DNA of 64,000 nt from Cryptomeria japonica (lineage: Eukaryota; Streptophyta; Pinopsida; Cupressales; Cupressaceae). Every line of letters begins with the position of its first letter. Positions within the stretch are counted from its first letter, which is position 1. Made by a program: the position numbers and the translations under genes. Under the pieces are notes generated by a model. It was not told the DNA's origin. It did no database searches and saw only the letters and a list, made by a program, of their open reading frames with translations. This document shows, one piece after another, positions 35,553-46,722 of the stretch. The stretch lies in assembly GCF_030272615.1 (NCBI RefSeq), contig NC_081413.1, positions 18,114,285-18,178,284 on the forward strand, read 5' to 3'.

Positions 35553-36755
35553 TACTCCCGAGGTGAATGAATATCAAGTCCACTTGAGATGAGATCATCT
35601 AATGTAGTGCCATGCTTCTTGATATGATCTTCATCCAGCCAAATGGCTTCAGAGTCTGGTTTTCCTTTCCATTTGACCAAGTATTGTTTGTACTCATTGC
35701 TCCTGGTCTTCTTGACAACCTTGGTGTCCAACACTTTCTCAAGTTTAGGTGGCTCATGTTTGGGAATATCTATATCCGTTGCATCTTCTATGACCTGTTG
35801 TGAGTCACCTGCATTATAATCGCCTTTAAAAGGTGTTAGATCACAAAAATTAAAAATAAGAGATATGCCAAGGTCAGGTGGTAATTGAATTTCATAGGCA
35901 TTCTTGCCAAACTTCTTCAAGATTTGACATGGTCCTACTTTCCTTTGCATGAGCTTAGTGTGCTTGCCCTTGGGCAATATTTCCTTCTTCAAATTCACCC
36001 AAACCAAATCTCCAATCTGAAATTGTACTTCTCTCCTTTTCTGATCTGCATGTTCTTTGTACATGTCTGATGACTTTTGGAGTTGCATCTTGACCTGTTC
36101 ATGAACTTCCTTTATGGATTTCGAAAACCTCTCCCCATCTGCACTTATGGGGTAGTTTTCTCAACTCCAATACCCCTCTTGGATGTAACCCATACACAAT
36201 CTAAAACAGTGACTTCCTTGTGCTTCTATTTACATTGTCATTGTAGGGAAACTCAACATGAGATAAAATTGAATCCCACTTTTCACCATGTTGTCTTGTA
36301 AGGCATCTTAACAAGTTACCTAATGACCTATTTACCACTTATGTCTTTCTATCCATTTGTGGATGATAGGCTGATGAGAAGGACAGGTTGGTGCCAAGTT
36401 TCCTCCATAGAGTTCTCCAAAAATGGCCAACAAATTTGACATCCTTGTCAGACACTATGTTCAATGGGAGTCCATGAATCCTTGCTACTTCTCTGAAAAA
36501 CAAATCTGCTATATAAGATGCATCACTCGTGGCCTTAGATGGAAAGAAATGTGCCATTTTACTAAACCTATCCACTACTACAAATACATTGTCAAACCCC
36601 TTTTGTGTTCTAAGGAAATCCATTACAAAGTCCATTGACACACTTTCCCAAGGTCTTGAGGGAATGGGTAAGGTTTGATAGAAACCAACATTGGTGCTTC
36701 TTCCTTTTGCCTTTTGGCAAATGGTGCATGCATCTACAAACTTTCTTACATCAAC
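35528..36755 (-). pseudogene. H integrase with chromodomain
   Basis: After a TAG at 36756 the zinc-finger cysteines (CTICQK) and integrase core follow. The first Asp (SMDF) and second Asp (SDKD) are present. At the place of the catalytic Glu, after YHPQMDRKT, the codon is TAA (36339-36341). A frameshift lies between there and 36088. The last 186-codon open part holds the C-terminal SH3-like block (DLVWVNLKKE, KVGPCQILKK) and a chromodomain (EKVLDTKVVKK, then YLVKWKGKPDSEAIWLDEDH). Chromodomains of this kind are thought to direct integration to heterochromatin. The frame ends inside the 3' LTR. Confidence 0.9.
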
Positions 36756-38456
36756 CTACAATTTAGGCCAAAAGTAGTGCCTCCTTACTAATTCAAGTGT
36801 CTTGTCCAAGCCAAAATGACCTGCCATAGGCCCACTATGCTTTTCCTTGATGATATTAGTCCTTATTGAGCACCTTGGTATACAAAATTTCCCACCTTTG
36901 AAGATAAGTCCATCTTGGATCAGAAAATCAGAAAATTCCACATGATACCTTTCATCAAATTCAGTACATACCTTGTCGATCTCCTTGAAGTCCTCATCTA
37001 TAGCATACATATCTTTCAATGCATTAATCCCAATGCTTTCTAATTGGATTTCAAATATGGTTAACACTCTCCTACTTAGTGCATCAAACACTTTGTTGGC
37101 TACTCCTTTATTGTGTTTGATGGAGAAGGTGTAGGCTTGGAGGGATTCTACCCATTTCATATGCCTATGGCCTAACTTTTCTTGTCTGTTAATGAAACTC
37201 AAGGCTTGGTTGTCAGTATAGACCACAAATTCTTTTGGTAGTAGATAGTTCCTCCATTTTTTCAAAGACTGAACTAATGCATACATTTCTAGATCATAGA
37301 AATAATATTTTCTCTTTGCCTCATTGAGATTTTCACTAAAGAATGCTATAGGTCTACCTTCTTAGCTTATTATTGCTCCTATGGCCACATGACTAGCATC
37401 ACATTCTATCTGAAACACTTTATTAAAGCTAGGTAAGGCAAGTACCAGTTGTTGAGATACCTTTTTCTTGAGAGTTTCAAATACCTCATCCGCCTCCTTT
37501 GCCCAAGAGAACCTGCACTTTTGTCCACCTTTTATGGTTTCCAACATTGGAGCACATGTCTGACTGAAACCTCTTTTGAACTTTCTATAAAATGTGGCTA
37601 ATCCATGGAAAATTCTAACTTCACCAATAGTCCTAGGAGTAGACCAAGAGAGAATTGCATTTAACTTATCTTGATTCATCTTCAAGTGACCTTTAGAGAT
37701 CACAAATCCAAGGTAGGTGAGTTCTTCCTACATGAAGAAACACTTCTCCATATTGATCATCAATTCCTCTTCACTCAATCTTCTCAAAACCATGTCTAGA
37801 TGCCTCAAGTGCTCTTCCTTTGTCCTGCTAAATATTAGTATGTCATCCAAACACACTACTACAAACTTCCTTGTGAAATCTTTCAAAACTTCATTCACGA
37901 GTCTCATGAATGTACTTGGGGCATTAGACAATCCAAATGGCATAACCTTCCACTCATACAACCCTTCATTTGTTTTGAAGGTTGTTTTCCACTCAGCACT
38001 AGGCCTAATTCTAATTTGGTGGTATCCACTCTTTAAATCAATTTTAGAGAAATATTTTGCACCCCCCAAACAATCAAGTAAATCCTCTATTCTAGGCATT
38101 GGAAATATATACCTTATGGTGATCATGTTGAGAGCTCTTGAGTCAGTACAAAGCCTCCATGTTCCATCCTTTTTCGATGCCAAAACTACATGGACTGCAC
38201 ATGGGCTAAGGCTCTTTCCAATCAGGTCAGAATCTAGCAACTCTTGAATTTGCCTCACCATCTCCTCATTTTGTTGTGGTGTGAGTTTGTATGCAACCTT
38301 GTTAGGTAATGTAGCCCCTAGGATCAAGTCAATACAATGACTGATCTCTCTCATTAGCAGCAAACTCCTTGGCACTCCATCTACAACTATCCCTTGGTAT
38401 CTACTAATGATCTCCTTCACTTTCGAACTCAGATCCTTTTCCTTTCCCTTTTCCAT
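36756..38456 (-). pseudogene. H reverse transcriptase and RNase H
   Basis: One frame with in-frame stops at 37728-37726 (TAG after NMEKCFFM), near 37362 (TAA after AIGAIIS) and at 36756. RT blocks present: SKKDGTWRLCTDSRALN, KIDLKSGYHQIRI, MPFGLSNAPSTF and the catalytic CLDD (usually YLDD). RNase H shows ECDAS, YTDNQAL and a DALSRR end. An integrase zinc-finger start (HSGPMAGHFG) follows in the same frame. Typical chromovirus pol, inactive by nonsense. Confidence 0.9.
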
Positions 38457-38461
38457 GTCAT

Positions 38462-38989
38462 CTGCAGCATCTCCATCTTCATCTCCTTTGAACTCACTTT
38501 AGACTCACTCTCTTTCTATTCCTCATTGTTTTGAGTCAGGGACAACAACTCTATGACCTTGCCATTCTTTGTGATTGAGTAGGTATTCCTAAATCCATCA
38601 TGGTGTGCTTTGAGGTCATACTGCCATGGTCTTCCAAACAAGAGGTGACAAGCATCCATGTTAACAATATCAAACAAAACCTTATCTTTATATGCACCTA
38701 TCTAGAATTCCACCCATGACTGCTCCTCTACAAGTGTTTGTTGCCCCTTTGTGAGCCAAGACACCTTATAGGGGTATGGGTGGGGTATCCTTCTCAATTT
38801 CAACTTCTCCACCATTTCTATTGACACAAAATTATCATTATATCCTAAGTCAATCAAAAATTTACATGCCTTTTCTCCTAATTGGCAAGTGGTGTGGAAG
38901 ATAGACTTCCTCTGAGGTGGCTCCATAGGTGTTGGTACCTTCAAGAGGGTTCTCCTCAACATTAATGCCTCTCCTATCTTTGGATAACC
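38462..38989 (-). pseudogene. H aspartic protease
   Basis: The active-site block reads LIDLGYNDNFVS where the family has D-S/T-G, so the second catalytic-motif residue is Leu. After a TAG at about 38703 the domain continues with DIVNMDACHLLFGRPWQYD, a hallmark of plant Gypsy proteases, and a TAG near 38500. It shares the gag frame; a frameshift lies between it and the RT. It would have cleaved the polyprotein. Confidence 0.8.
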
Positions 38990-40072
38990 ATATGAATCAG
39001 GTTTACTCCCACCTTGGTAATTTGATTCTTGGGTTAGGTTGGTTCTCCTTTATCCTTGGGAGCTAGACCCCATCTTCTCTAGGCATCTACTGGCAATGTG
39101 TCCCTCCTGGTTTCAATTAAAACACTTTATTGGCCCTGCTCCTCTTCCTGATGATCTACCTCTAAAATTAGGCCTCCTCTCTCTGAAGTTTCCTTTATTG
39201 TTGTTGTCATTCCTTGACTGCTCTCTCCTTGAAATTCAAAATTTTATCATCTTCCTCTGAAGTTTCTCCTTCCTCTTGATGGCTTACCCCTTCATCTACT
39301 TCTCTGCTCTTGTCTTCTTTTAAGCTTCTCCTCTACCTTCAATGCTAGTTGATAGAATTTATAAACAGTGTTAGGGCACAAGAGGTTCAACTCTTCTTGT
39401 ATGTTCCACCTTAGGCCATTTAGATACCTTGCCACTCTCACTTTCATATTCAACCTTCTTAGACTTTATACTCAATTTATGAAATTCTTCAATGTAGGCA
39501 CACACATCCATCTCTTTTTGTCTAAGATTTTGCCTTCTCTTATGTAATTAGACCACATAGTCCTCAAGTACATATACTCTCTTGATCTCTACAATCATTT
39601 TCTTCCAAGAGGTGATCATTCCTCTTGCTTCTTTTACTATTTCCCCTTGCACAAAATTCCACCATGTCAGGGTTGCTCCCTGCATTTTTGACTTGGCAAT
39701 CTTCACCTTTTGTTTGTCAGAAATGTCTTCACATTCAAAGAAGTTATTCAAGGACTCTATCAAGTCCATCACTCCATCGACATCCATCTTCCCACTGAAA
39801 ATGGGGAGATTTGACTTCTAGTCCATGGTTCTCCTCTCCACAGACTTCAAGGCATTGACTAGGTACCTATTCTCTGTAGGAATTTCCTCTTCTTCTCCCA
39901 CTTCCTCTGAGCCATCAGGTCCTGCTCTTTCTAGTCTGCCTTCCAAGTTTTCTATCAACTTTCTAAGCTGATCATTCTCTTCTCTATATTCTTGCACCAT
40001 CCTGGCAAGTTCCACATTTGTCACTTTTGGAGGCATGCTTCTAGCCTCACCCTCTGATTCTTCTGCTGACAT
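38990..40072 (-). pseudogene. H gag
   Basis: ATG 50 bases after the LTR/primer site. A charged N-terminus with an EENDQLRKLIENLEGRLE coiled-coil stretch is followed by a retrotransposon gag block (KIAKSKMQGATLTWWNF) after a stop at 39818. The zinc knuckle near 39100-39130 reads CFN-stop-NQEGHIASRC: the second Cys codon is TGA. All pieces remain in one frame. Confidence 0.8.
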
Positions 40073-40104
40073 GTACTATTCTCCTTCCAAAAAGGATTCC
40101 TCCT

Positions 40105-40121
40105 ATGCTCTAATACCAATT
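40105..40121 (-). promoter_or_regulatory. Primer binding site of chromovirus H
   Basis: Minus strand AATTGGTATTAGAGCAT directly after the 5' LTR, one base from the initiator-Met tRNA complement. This marks the right-hand LTR as the 5' one. Confidence 0.8.
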
Positions 40122-41671
40122 TGATGCAGAGCTCTGGTATAGGCATAGGATAGGTTCCCCCAATCCAAGGACAAACCAAGGACTCTAGAAATCACAATAG
40201 ACTCTAAGGGGTCAAGAAAGATCAATTTGACAAGTCCCACATCCTTACCTTCCTAAATGCTTCCTCACAAGATCACTTACCTTGAGTGTTTCACAAGGCC
40301 TTCTAGTGATTCTTAAGGACCCTATAGCCCAACAAGGTTTGGTCCTCTCTCCAATTCATCAATACATATCTAGGGTTTGATTTGAAGTCCAATAGGTCAG
40401 GAAGACTCCTTTCAATCACCAATTTAGGTTCCCTCAATGGTTTGTGCCAACTACTACAATAAGGCCTACAAATCCTAGTAGCCTTGCCAGACCGATTTTC
40501 CACATTTAACTCCTTATTTCTCCAAAGAATTTAGAAAAATAATTTTATATTTGGATACCCTTTAGAGAGTTACAAAACATATCCTAAGGGTTCTGACAGT
40601 TTGGGAACACAAGAGTCCAAACCCTATTTTGGTTAGGAGACCTAATAGCCCCAATTAGGCCTATTTTACAAAGGAGAGGGTAGGCACAGACCCTATCTTG
40701 CCAAACCAACATAATGAAAACTCTTAGGGTATGGTAAATCCACCAATTCCTAAGTCTTAGGTAATGATCGGACCCCTAACACCAGATGTGAGACCTATTT
40801 GTTTGCACTTGCACAGTGGCCACATGGAGTTGCCCACCTTAATGCATCAAAACCTTGCTTCCAACCGGTCCTAACCTGCAAAAGGATTTCAAAATACTAA
40901 AATACATTATCCATACATGCATCTCCTCTAGAGCCATGGATCACCAAATAAGGATCAGCAAGATGAGGCCATTTCTTTGTGAAACCTTAGTTAAAACTGT
41001 CAAATCTAGACCACTTCCAGAAAATGACCAGTTTCTCCCTTGTCCTGGTGAATCAAGACCTCAGACTTGATGCATATTAAATTTGATTGGCCACTCTAGC
41101 ACATCTCACTAGTTTCCTAATTCTAAAATGATTGTACAATACGGTACCCCGATCAGAACAACAAAATTGCAGGAAATTCTCAGAATTTTATTGCTTCAAT
41201 GATGCCAAATGTTTACAAAACTCTTCTCTCCACAAATGATGATTGGGAACAATATTTTATATCTTGCTCAATGATTATAAACTACCTTTTGAATTGAGGT
41301 GACCGTTGGAAGGAAGTTGCTCTTTGTAACCAAAAGTTGTCATGAAAGTTGTCATCAAAAGTTGTCATGTTTGAGCAACTTTGACACATGTTAAGTCTGC
41401 ATACCTAGAGTTGTTACAACATGTCTTAAACCTTCCTAAGAAACCTCCAACACATAAACACCTATAAAATACTCAACTAAATACCCCTAGGCCCATATGC
41501 CCATGGTGGCTTATCAACTTGCCAAATCCATGTCATTGGGTAACAAAGTGGGGTTTATTACAAAAATCAAACAAAGCTATCCAATTACATAGATTGAAAT
41601 TTTACATTCCCATATGTGCTCTTTAGGCATTCATTTCCTGATTATCTTAGTCACAAGGTGCCCCTGCACCA
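40122..41671 (-). repeat. 5' LTR of chromovirus H, 1550 bp
   Basis: Minus strand TGGTGCAGGGGCACC...CTCTGCATCA. Its two ends align with the 435-bp 3' LTR; the middle (about 40165-41267) is unique to this copy. Confidence 0.85.
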
Positions 41672-41676
41672 AGTTG

Positions 41677-42913
41677 GTTATGGCAGTTTGTTGACAGTGA
41701 GGTTGTCTATCAAGAATGGTCTAAAAAATTCTTTGTATTGCTTTGTTGTGTTGGTTCTAGTGTTTTAGCTTAAAGGACATGTTCATATAGTTCAGACAAT
41801 GTTCTTGTTCATATTTCTAGTGTTGGTGTGATTAGCAAGGGAAGTTATGTTGTTCTATGTTAGACATTGTTGATTGTGTTGGTCTTTGTACGACTTAGTT
41901 GCTTTATCTTATTTGGATCACACTCTTTTGGTGTACATATGCATTGGAGGTTGATTTATAAGGTTGATATGGGTCTTACTATGGTGTGTGTAGATCCACA
42001 TTGACTAATTTGCATTGGGTGGTGATATTTTGCTGACTGGTTAATGTGCTTCATTGTTTTTTTACGCATTATGTTTGATGCCAACTTTGGAGGAAGTGTT
42101 AGCATGCACAATTTATTAGAATCAACTTAAGAAGATGTGTTGTGATGTATTTGGGTCATTTTTATCTCTCAAAGTAGACCACATTGTATGATTTTGGTCC
42201 AAGTGGCTAACCTTATGTAATTTACGTATATTTTGTCTATGGCCAACCTACTTGAGGGTTTTAATGAATAACCTTGTATAAATGAAAGTACGAATGTGTG
42301 AATTGGTGTGTGGATTGTTGTGAATTGATTGTATCTGATATGAAAGCACAATTGAAGAAGCAAAAGTACAAATTTCAGTTTTTGATAAGCTTTGATGATC
42401 ATATCTTTAGTGTGATAGTGTTTAGAGATAGTGAATAAAGTGAGATATGCTTTCCATGATATTGTTCCCTTGAAATAGTACTTCAAGGATAGTTTAATCA
42501 TCAAGAGATCTTTTTTCATTTCAATTCATCATTTCCCTATACCTATTGAAAGTTACTGAGTCTTTTTGGTAGCAAATGTAGTCTTTGTATCTTGCCCTGA
42601 GTTTGTGTGTCTCAGTAATGCAAGCCCTTGTATCTTTTCCTAAGGTTGTATCAAGTGTAGTGAAATTCATTGGTCTTAAGCCTAAAAATTTGTAATTAGT
42701 TATTCATATTGTGAGTGTGATTCTTGCTGTGGTTTTTCCATTCTTGGGTTTTCCATGCAAATTTGGTGTTCTTATGTGTGTTGTGCTTTATGGTTTCATG
42801 TTTCCTAATTGGAAAAGTAAGTTAATTGTGATTTCAAGTTTAAAGGATTATAAATAAGCTATTTAAGGTTCAAACTAATTCACTCCCCTCTCAATCTTGT
42901 GGTGTGTTCGAAA
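41677..42913 (+). repeat. 5' LTR of Copia G, second part
   Basis: Resumes at GTTATGGCAGTTTG, collinear with about 57050 onward in the 3' LTR. It ends CCCCTCTCAATCTTGTGG then GTGTTCGAAA. A decayed primer site TTGGTGTCAGAT follows at 42915. Confidence 0.8.
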
Positions 42914-42971
42914 ATTGGTGTCAGATAAAGGTTCCTCTAGGTGAAGCTTAACTACTAGAGGAAGGTTTGAT

Positions 42972-43802
42972 ATGACACAACAAATCAATTTCAAGGCACC
43001 AAAGTTTGATGGAACAAATTATTTTGCTTGGAAGTCATAGATAGAATATTATTTAAATTCTCTACCACTTGGTATATGGGACATTATCAAATTTGATTAT
43101 ATTTCTCGGAATGGTTGTCTTACTACTCCAGATGAGATCAAGAATCATGAAAATAATTCCAAGGCAAGCAATATACTTGTTACTAGTTTGAGTGAGTCAT
43201 ATTTTTTGAAGATCAATGGATGCACAAGTGCAAAGAAAATTTTGGATAACTTGAGAAAAATTTATGAAGGAGATGAGAAGACCAAGAAAGTCAAGATTCA
43301 AAATCTAAAGTAATATTTGTGACACTAATGATGATTGAAGATGAGAAAATTGAATGCTATATACATTGAGTAAATGAGATAGTAAGTTAAATTAGAAGTA
43401 TTGGTGGAAAATGGAAGAAAGTGAAGTTGTGTGACAAGTGATGAGAAAACTGCCTAACTGCTATAAACCTAAGAAGTATTCCATTGAAAAAAGTCATGAT
43501 ATGGATAAGTACACTCTGGATTATCTTTGTGGATCACTCTCTACTTTTAATAATTTATCTTAGTGATTAATGAAATGAGAAGAGGGAAACATCATTTAAA
43601 TTTATTAAGAATATTGAAGATGAATTTGAAACAAGCAATGGCATGGATGAAGTAGAAGAAAGTTTGTAAGAAAACTGCAGAAAGCATCTGGTAAATACAT
43701 AGGTAAGTTGCCCTTCAAATGTTTCAATTGTGGAAATATTGGTCATTATGCTACTAGATGTACTTTTAGGGAGGAAAACTATAAGATATTAGATGATGAT
43801 AA
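42972..43802 (+). pseudogene. Copia G gag
   Basis: MTQQINFKAPKFDGTNYFAW opening, then a stop, then a long gag stretch with stops at about 43318 onward. A good CX2CX4HX4C zinc knuckle (CFNCGNIGHYATRC) lies near 43717-43758. The frame breaks at 43802, where fold-back K begins. Homologous to the D and F gags. Confidence 0.8.
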
Positions 43803-44981
43803 TTGATGAATAATGATGAACAACAGATACCCCGACCGGTACTGAGAGGGGGGGAGGGGGGTGAATCAGTACAGGAAAAAACTTTCTCAACAACTTATCT
43901 AGTTAACGCAATACCAACTGGTTGTCACCATTACTGAACTTAACCATGAAAATACCAATTAAACACAGTAAGACATCAGATACCATAAACTAATAAGCCT
44001 GAACACTTTAAATACGATCAATACTTGATAACAACTTCACCCATAAACATATGCATGTGGTATACTAGTAATACCATAACATATTAACTCTGCATGCATA
44101 ATCTTTCATTCAAATACTTCATAAACATCACATGAAAAATGCATAACACATAAAACATAGATTTTTCAAGTGGAAACCCAAATGGGAAAAACCACGGTGG
44201 GGATGAATACCCACAAGCTTGTTTTTGAAATCTTCTGAAGCTCGCCCTATTAGGAGCTTAGTCTGGTTAAAGACTTTACAATAAGGTTCTGTTAGGAACC
44301 AATCCTGTTAGAGATCACCTAGTTAAGGGATGGCTATATACCCTGTTAAAGGTTGAAACCCTATTACAGGTTACCTCGCTAGAGGATTTGAAGAACTCAA
44401 TGATCTTGAGTCACCTGGTTATAGGTTTTACAATCAGCTTGTTAAAGCTACCTGGTAAAGGGATTTTCCATTTGTTGAAATGATTAGAAGACAATAGGAA
44501 AAACTACTAATCTGATAACAATAGTACATGCCAAGGTAGATCCTTTTCATTTCCTCTACTCTGCAATCACACTTCTAAACTTTTCCTCTTACTAGTTTGG
44601 CAAGTATCTCATCACTCGGATACACACAACATTTTCCAAAAACTTTACAATAACAGACATCATTGACCTTATAAACATCAGTCAGGTTGGTAGCATAAAC
44701 TCTAAACCCTAAGCATCTTAGGTTTACAACACAGGCAGTCCATTCCTGACTGTTCAAACACATTGCATAGAGTATTACAATTTCAAAACATATCACAAGA
44801 CAATCTGCATCGTTCATTATTCATCACACATGGGAATCAGTAACCCATCACGCTCTCTTCTCATACCACTAAGAAGAATGATAATTCCCAAGGTAGAATT
44901 CAAATGCAGTCGATCTTCTCATACCTCAATCCTTCACATGCACAAGGCTAACGTGTAACCTCGATATCATTCACATCTCTT
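43803..44981 (-). repeat. K left arm (minus-oriented LTR piece)
   Basis: Plus-strand start TTGATGAATAATGATGAACAAC, then GGTACTGAGAGGGGGGG, GTGAATCAGTACAGG and a ladder of AGGAGCTTAG, GTTAGAGATCACC, GGTTAAGGGATGG-type motifs. It ends CATCTCTT at the J insertion; 20 more bases of the arm lie at 52350-52369. Confidence 0.7.
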
Positions 44982-46477
44982 TGATAAATCAATGATGAAT
45001 AGTGAGTACCAAACTGGTACTGAGAGGGGAGGGTGAATCAGTACAGGCACAAATTTTTTTCCTGAACCAGTTTGATTGCAGACTGTAAACTACTGGCAAT
45101 CCCTAACATCGGTCCTAACCAGATTACTACTAGTTAAACACAGTGCAACTGTGAAAGACAAATCGGTCAATCTTCTTAGCTTTCCATACAACCTACTCCC
45201 TCATTTCCACTTTGTCCTTATGCATAAATAGATAATCTATCATCAGAGATACAATGATTTACCACTAAACAAGAAATAACAAAACATCACATGAAAGAGG
45301 CATCACACATGACACACATATTTTTTTCACATGGAAACCCAACTGGGAAAAACCACGGTGGGGATGAATACCCACAAGTTGTTTTTGAACTCTTTAGAAG
45401 TTCGCTCTGTTAGGAGCCAGGTCCGGTTAAAGACTGTTACATCTGGTTCTATTAGGAACCGATCTTGTTAGGGATCACCTGATTAAGGGATGGCTAGAAT
45501 ACTCGGTTAAGGGTTAAACCCTGTTAGAGGTTACCTTGTTAGAGGATTTTATGAACTCAATGGCTTTGAGTCACCCTATTAAAGGATTTACAGCAAGCTG
45601 GTTAAAGCTACCCTGTTAAGGGATTTTCCAACTATTGAAGTGGTTAGAGATCAACAGGTATCACAAGGATCTAGTAATAGCACTCAATGCCAATGCAGAT
45701 CCGCTTTAGTTCCTTCCTTTTGCACACACACTATGCAGGTATCAATCCTCTCAATTGGTCTGGCAAGAATCACATATCTCTACACATAGATACACACACA
45801 ACATTTTCCAACAACCTAAGCATGAAACACCACATTGACCTTATAGGAAATAGATAGGTCAGTAGCATAAACCCTAAACCCTAAACACTTAGGTTGAGAA
45901 ATTTAGTCGGTTCAATCTTGACCATTGAACACTTTGCATTTGAATACAATGGTCTTGAATAGATCTCAAGACATTCTCCATTGTTCATTCTTCACCGCTT
46001 CTTGGAGGCAATAACCCATCACATGTTCTCCACCTATTTGGAGAGACTTCGCACATTCCTGAGGTAGATAGGATCAATCTCCTTCATGCAAGATCCTTCA
46101 CATGCACAAGGTTGACATTGCGACATGATTTGACCTCCATTACAATGCTCACTTCAACCGGAAACCCTGAGACTAAGACTACCAACCGGTAGTCATGCCA
46201 TATGAACCCTTGATACAAAACGTTCCATATACCGGTTCTTGTTCTGACATACTGGTTCTGGTTCACAACATCATACCAGTTCTCTTGTTCTCTTTACAAC
46301 ATACTGGTTCACTTGGACAAGCATACCACTTCACTTTTTTACATATGCCCGTTCACAACATCATATTGGTTCTCTTTGTTAGTTGCTTAACTTCAATATA
46401 CCGATTCACTCAGCATATTGACATCAATGACAACATACAGTATAAAGATGTCATCATGCTTTGTACATATGCCAACA
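44982..46477 (-). repeat. 3' LTR of Copia J, 1496 bp
   Basis: Minus strand TGTTGGCATATGTAC...CATTGATTTATCA, with TTGTCATTGATGTC 45 bases in, the CCCTTAACC.GGGT ladder, GATTCACCCTCCCCTCTCAGT, and a short CCCTAAACCCTAAA motif. Confidence 0.9.
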
Positions 46478-46722
46478 ATCTCCCCCTTTGGCATTGATGG
46501 CAATATACAAAGATATCTCCCTTTCTGCATCACATCTTCTCCCTATTGTTGCAAATATCTTCTTTGCTTCACATCTTCTCCCCCTTTGATAATAATGCGA
46601 AAGTGGAGGCACAAGTTGCCCTATTCCACTATGCTGCTCCCCCTGAGGAGTAGCATCCTGCAACATATCAATCCTAAAATGATATATCAATGGAAGACCT
46701 GACTGATGTGGAGAAAAGACTT

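Larger units (their letters stand above)
35118..41671 (-). mobile_element. Ty3/Gypsy chromovirus H
   Basis: Bounded by AGTTG (35113-35117 and 41672-41676), with two LTRs of the same family, a primer site, the Gypsy domain order gag-protease-RT-RNase H-integrase and a C-terminal chromodomain. About seven nonsense codons and two frameshifts separate the domains. Most enzymes keep recognisable cores, but the protease and integrase have lost catalytic residues. The 5' LTR of G resumes without loss on its far side. Confidence 0.9.
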
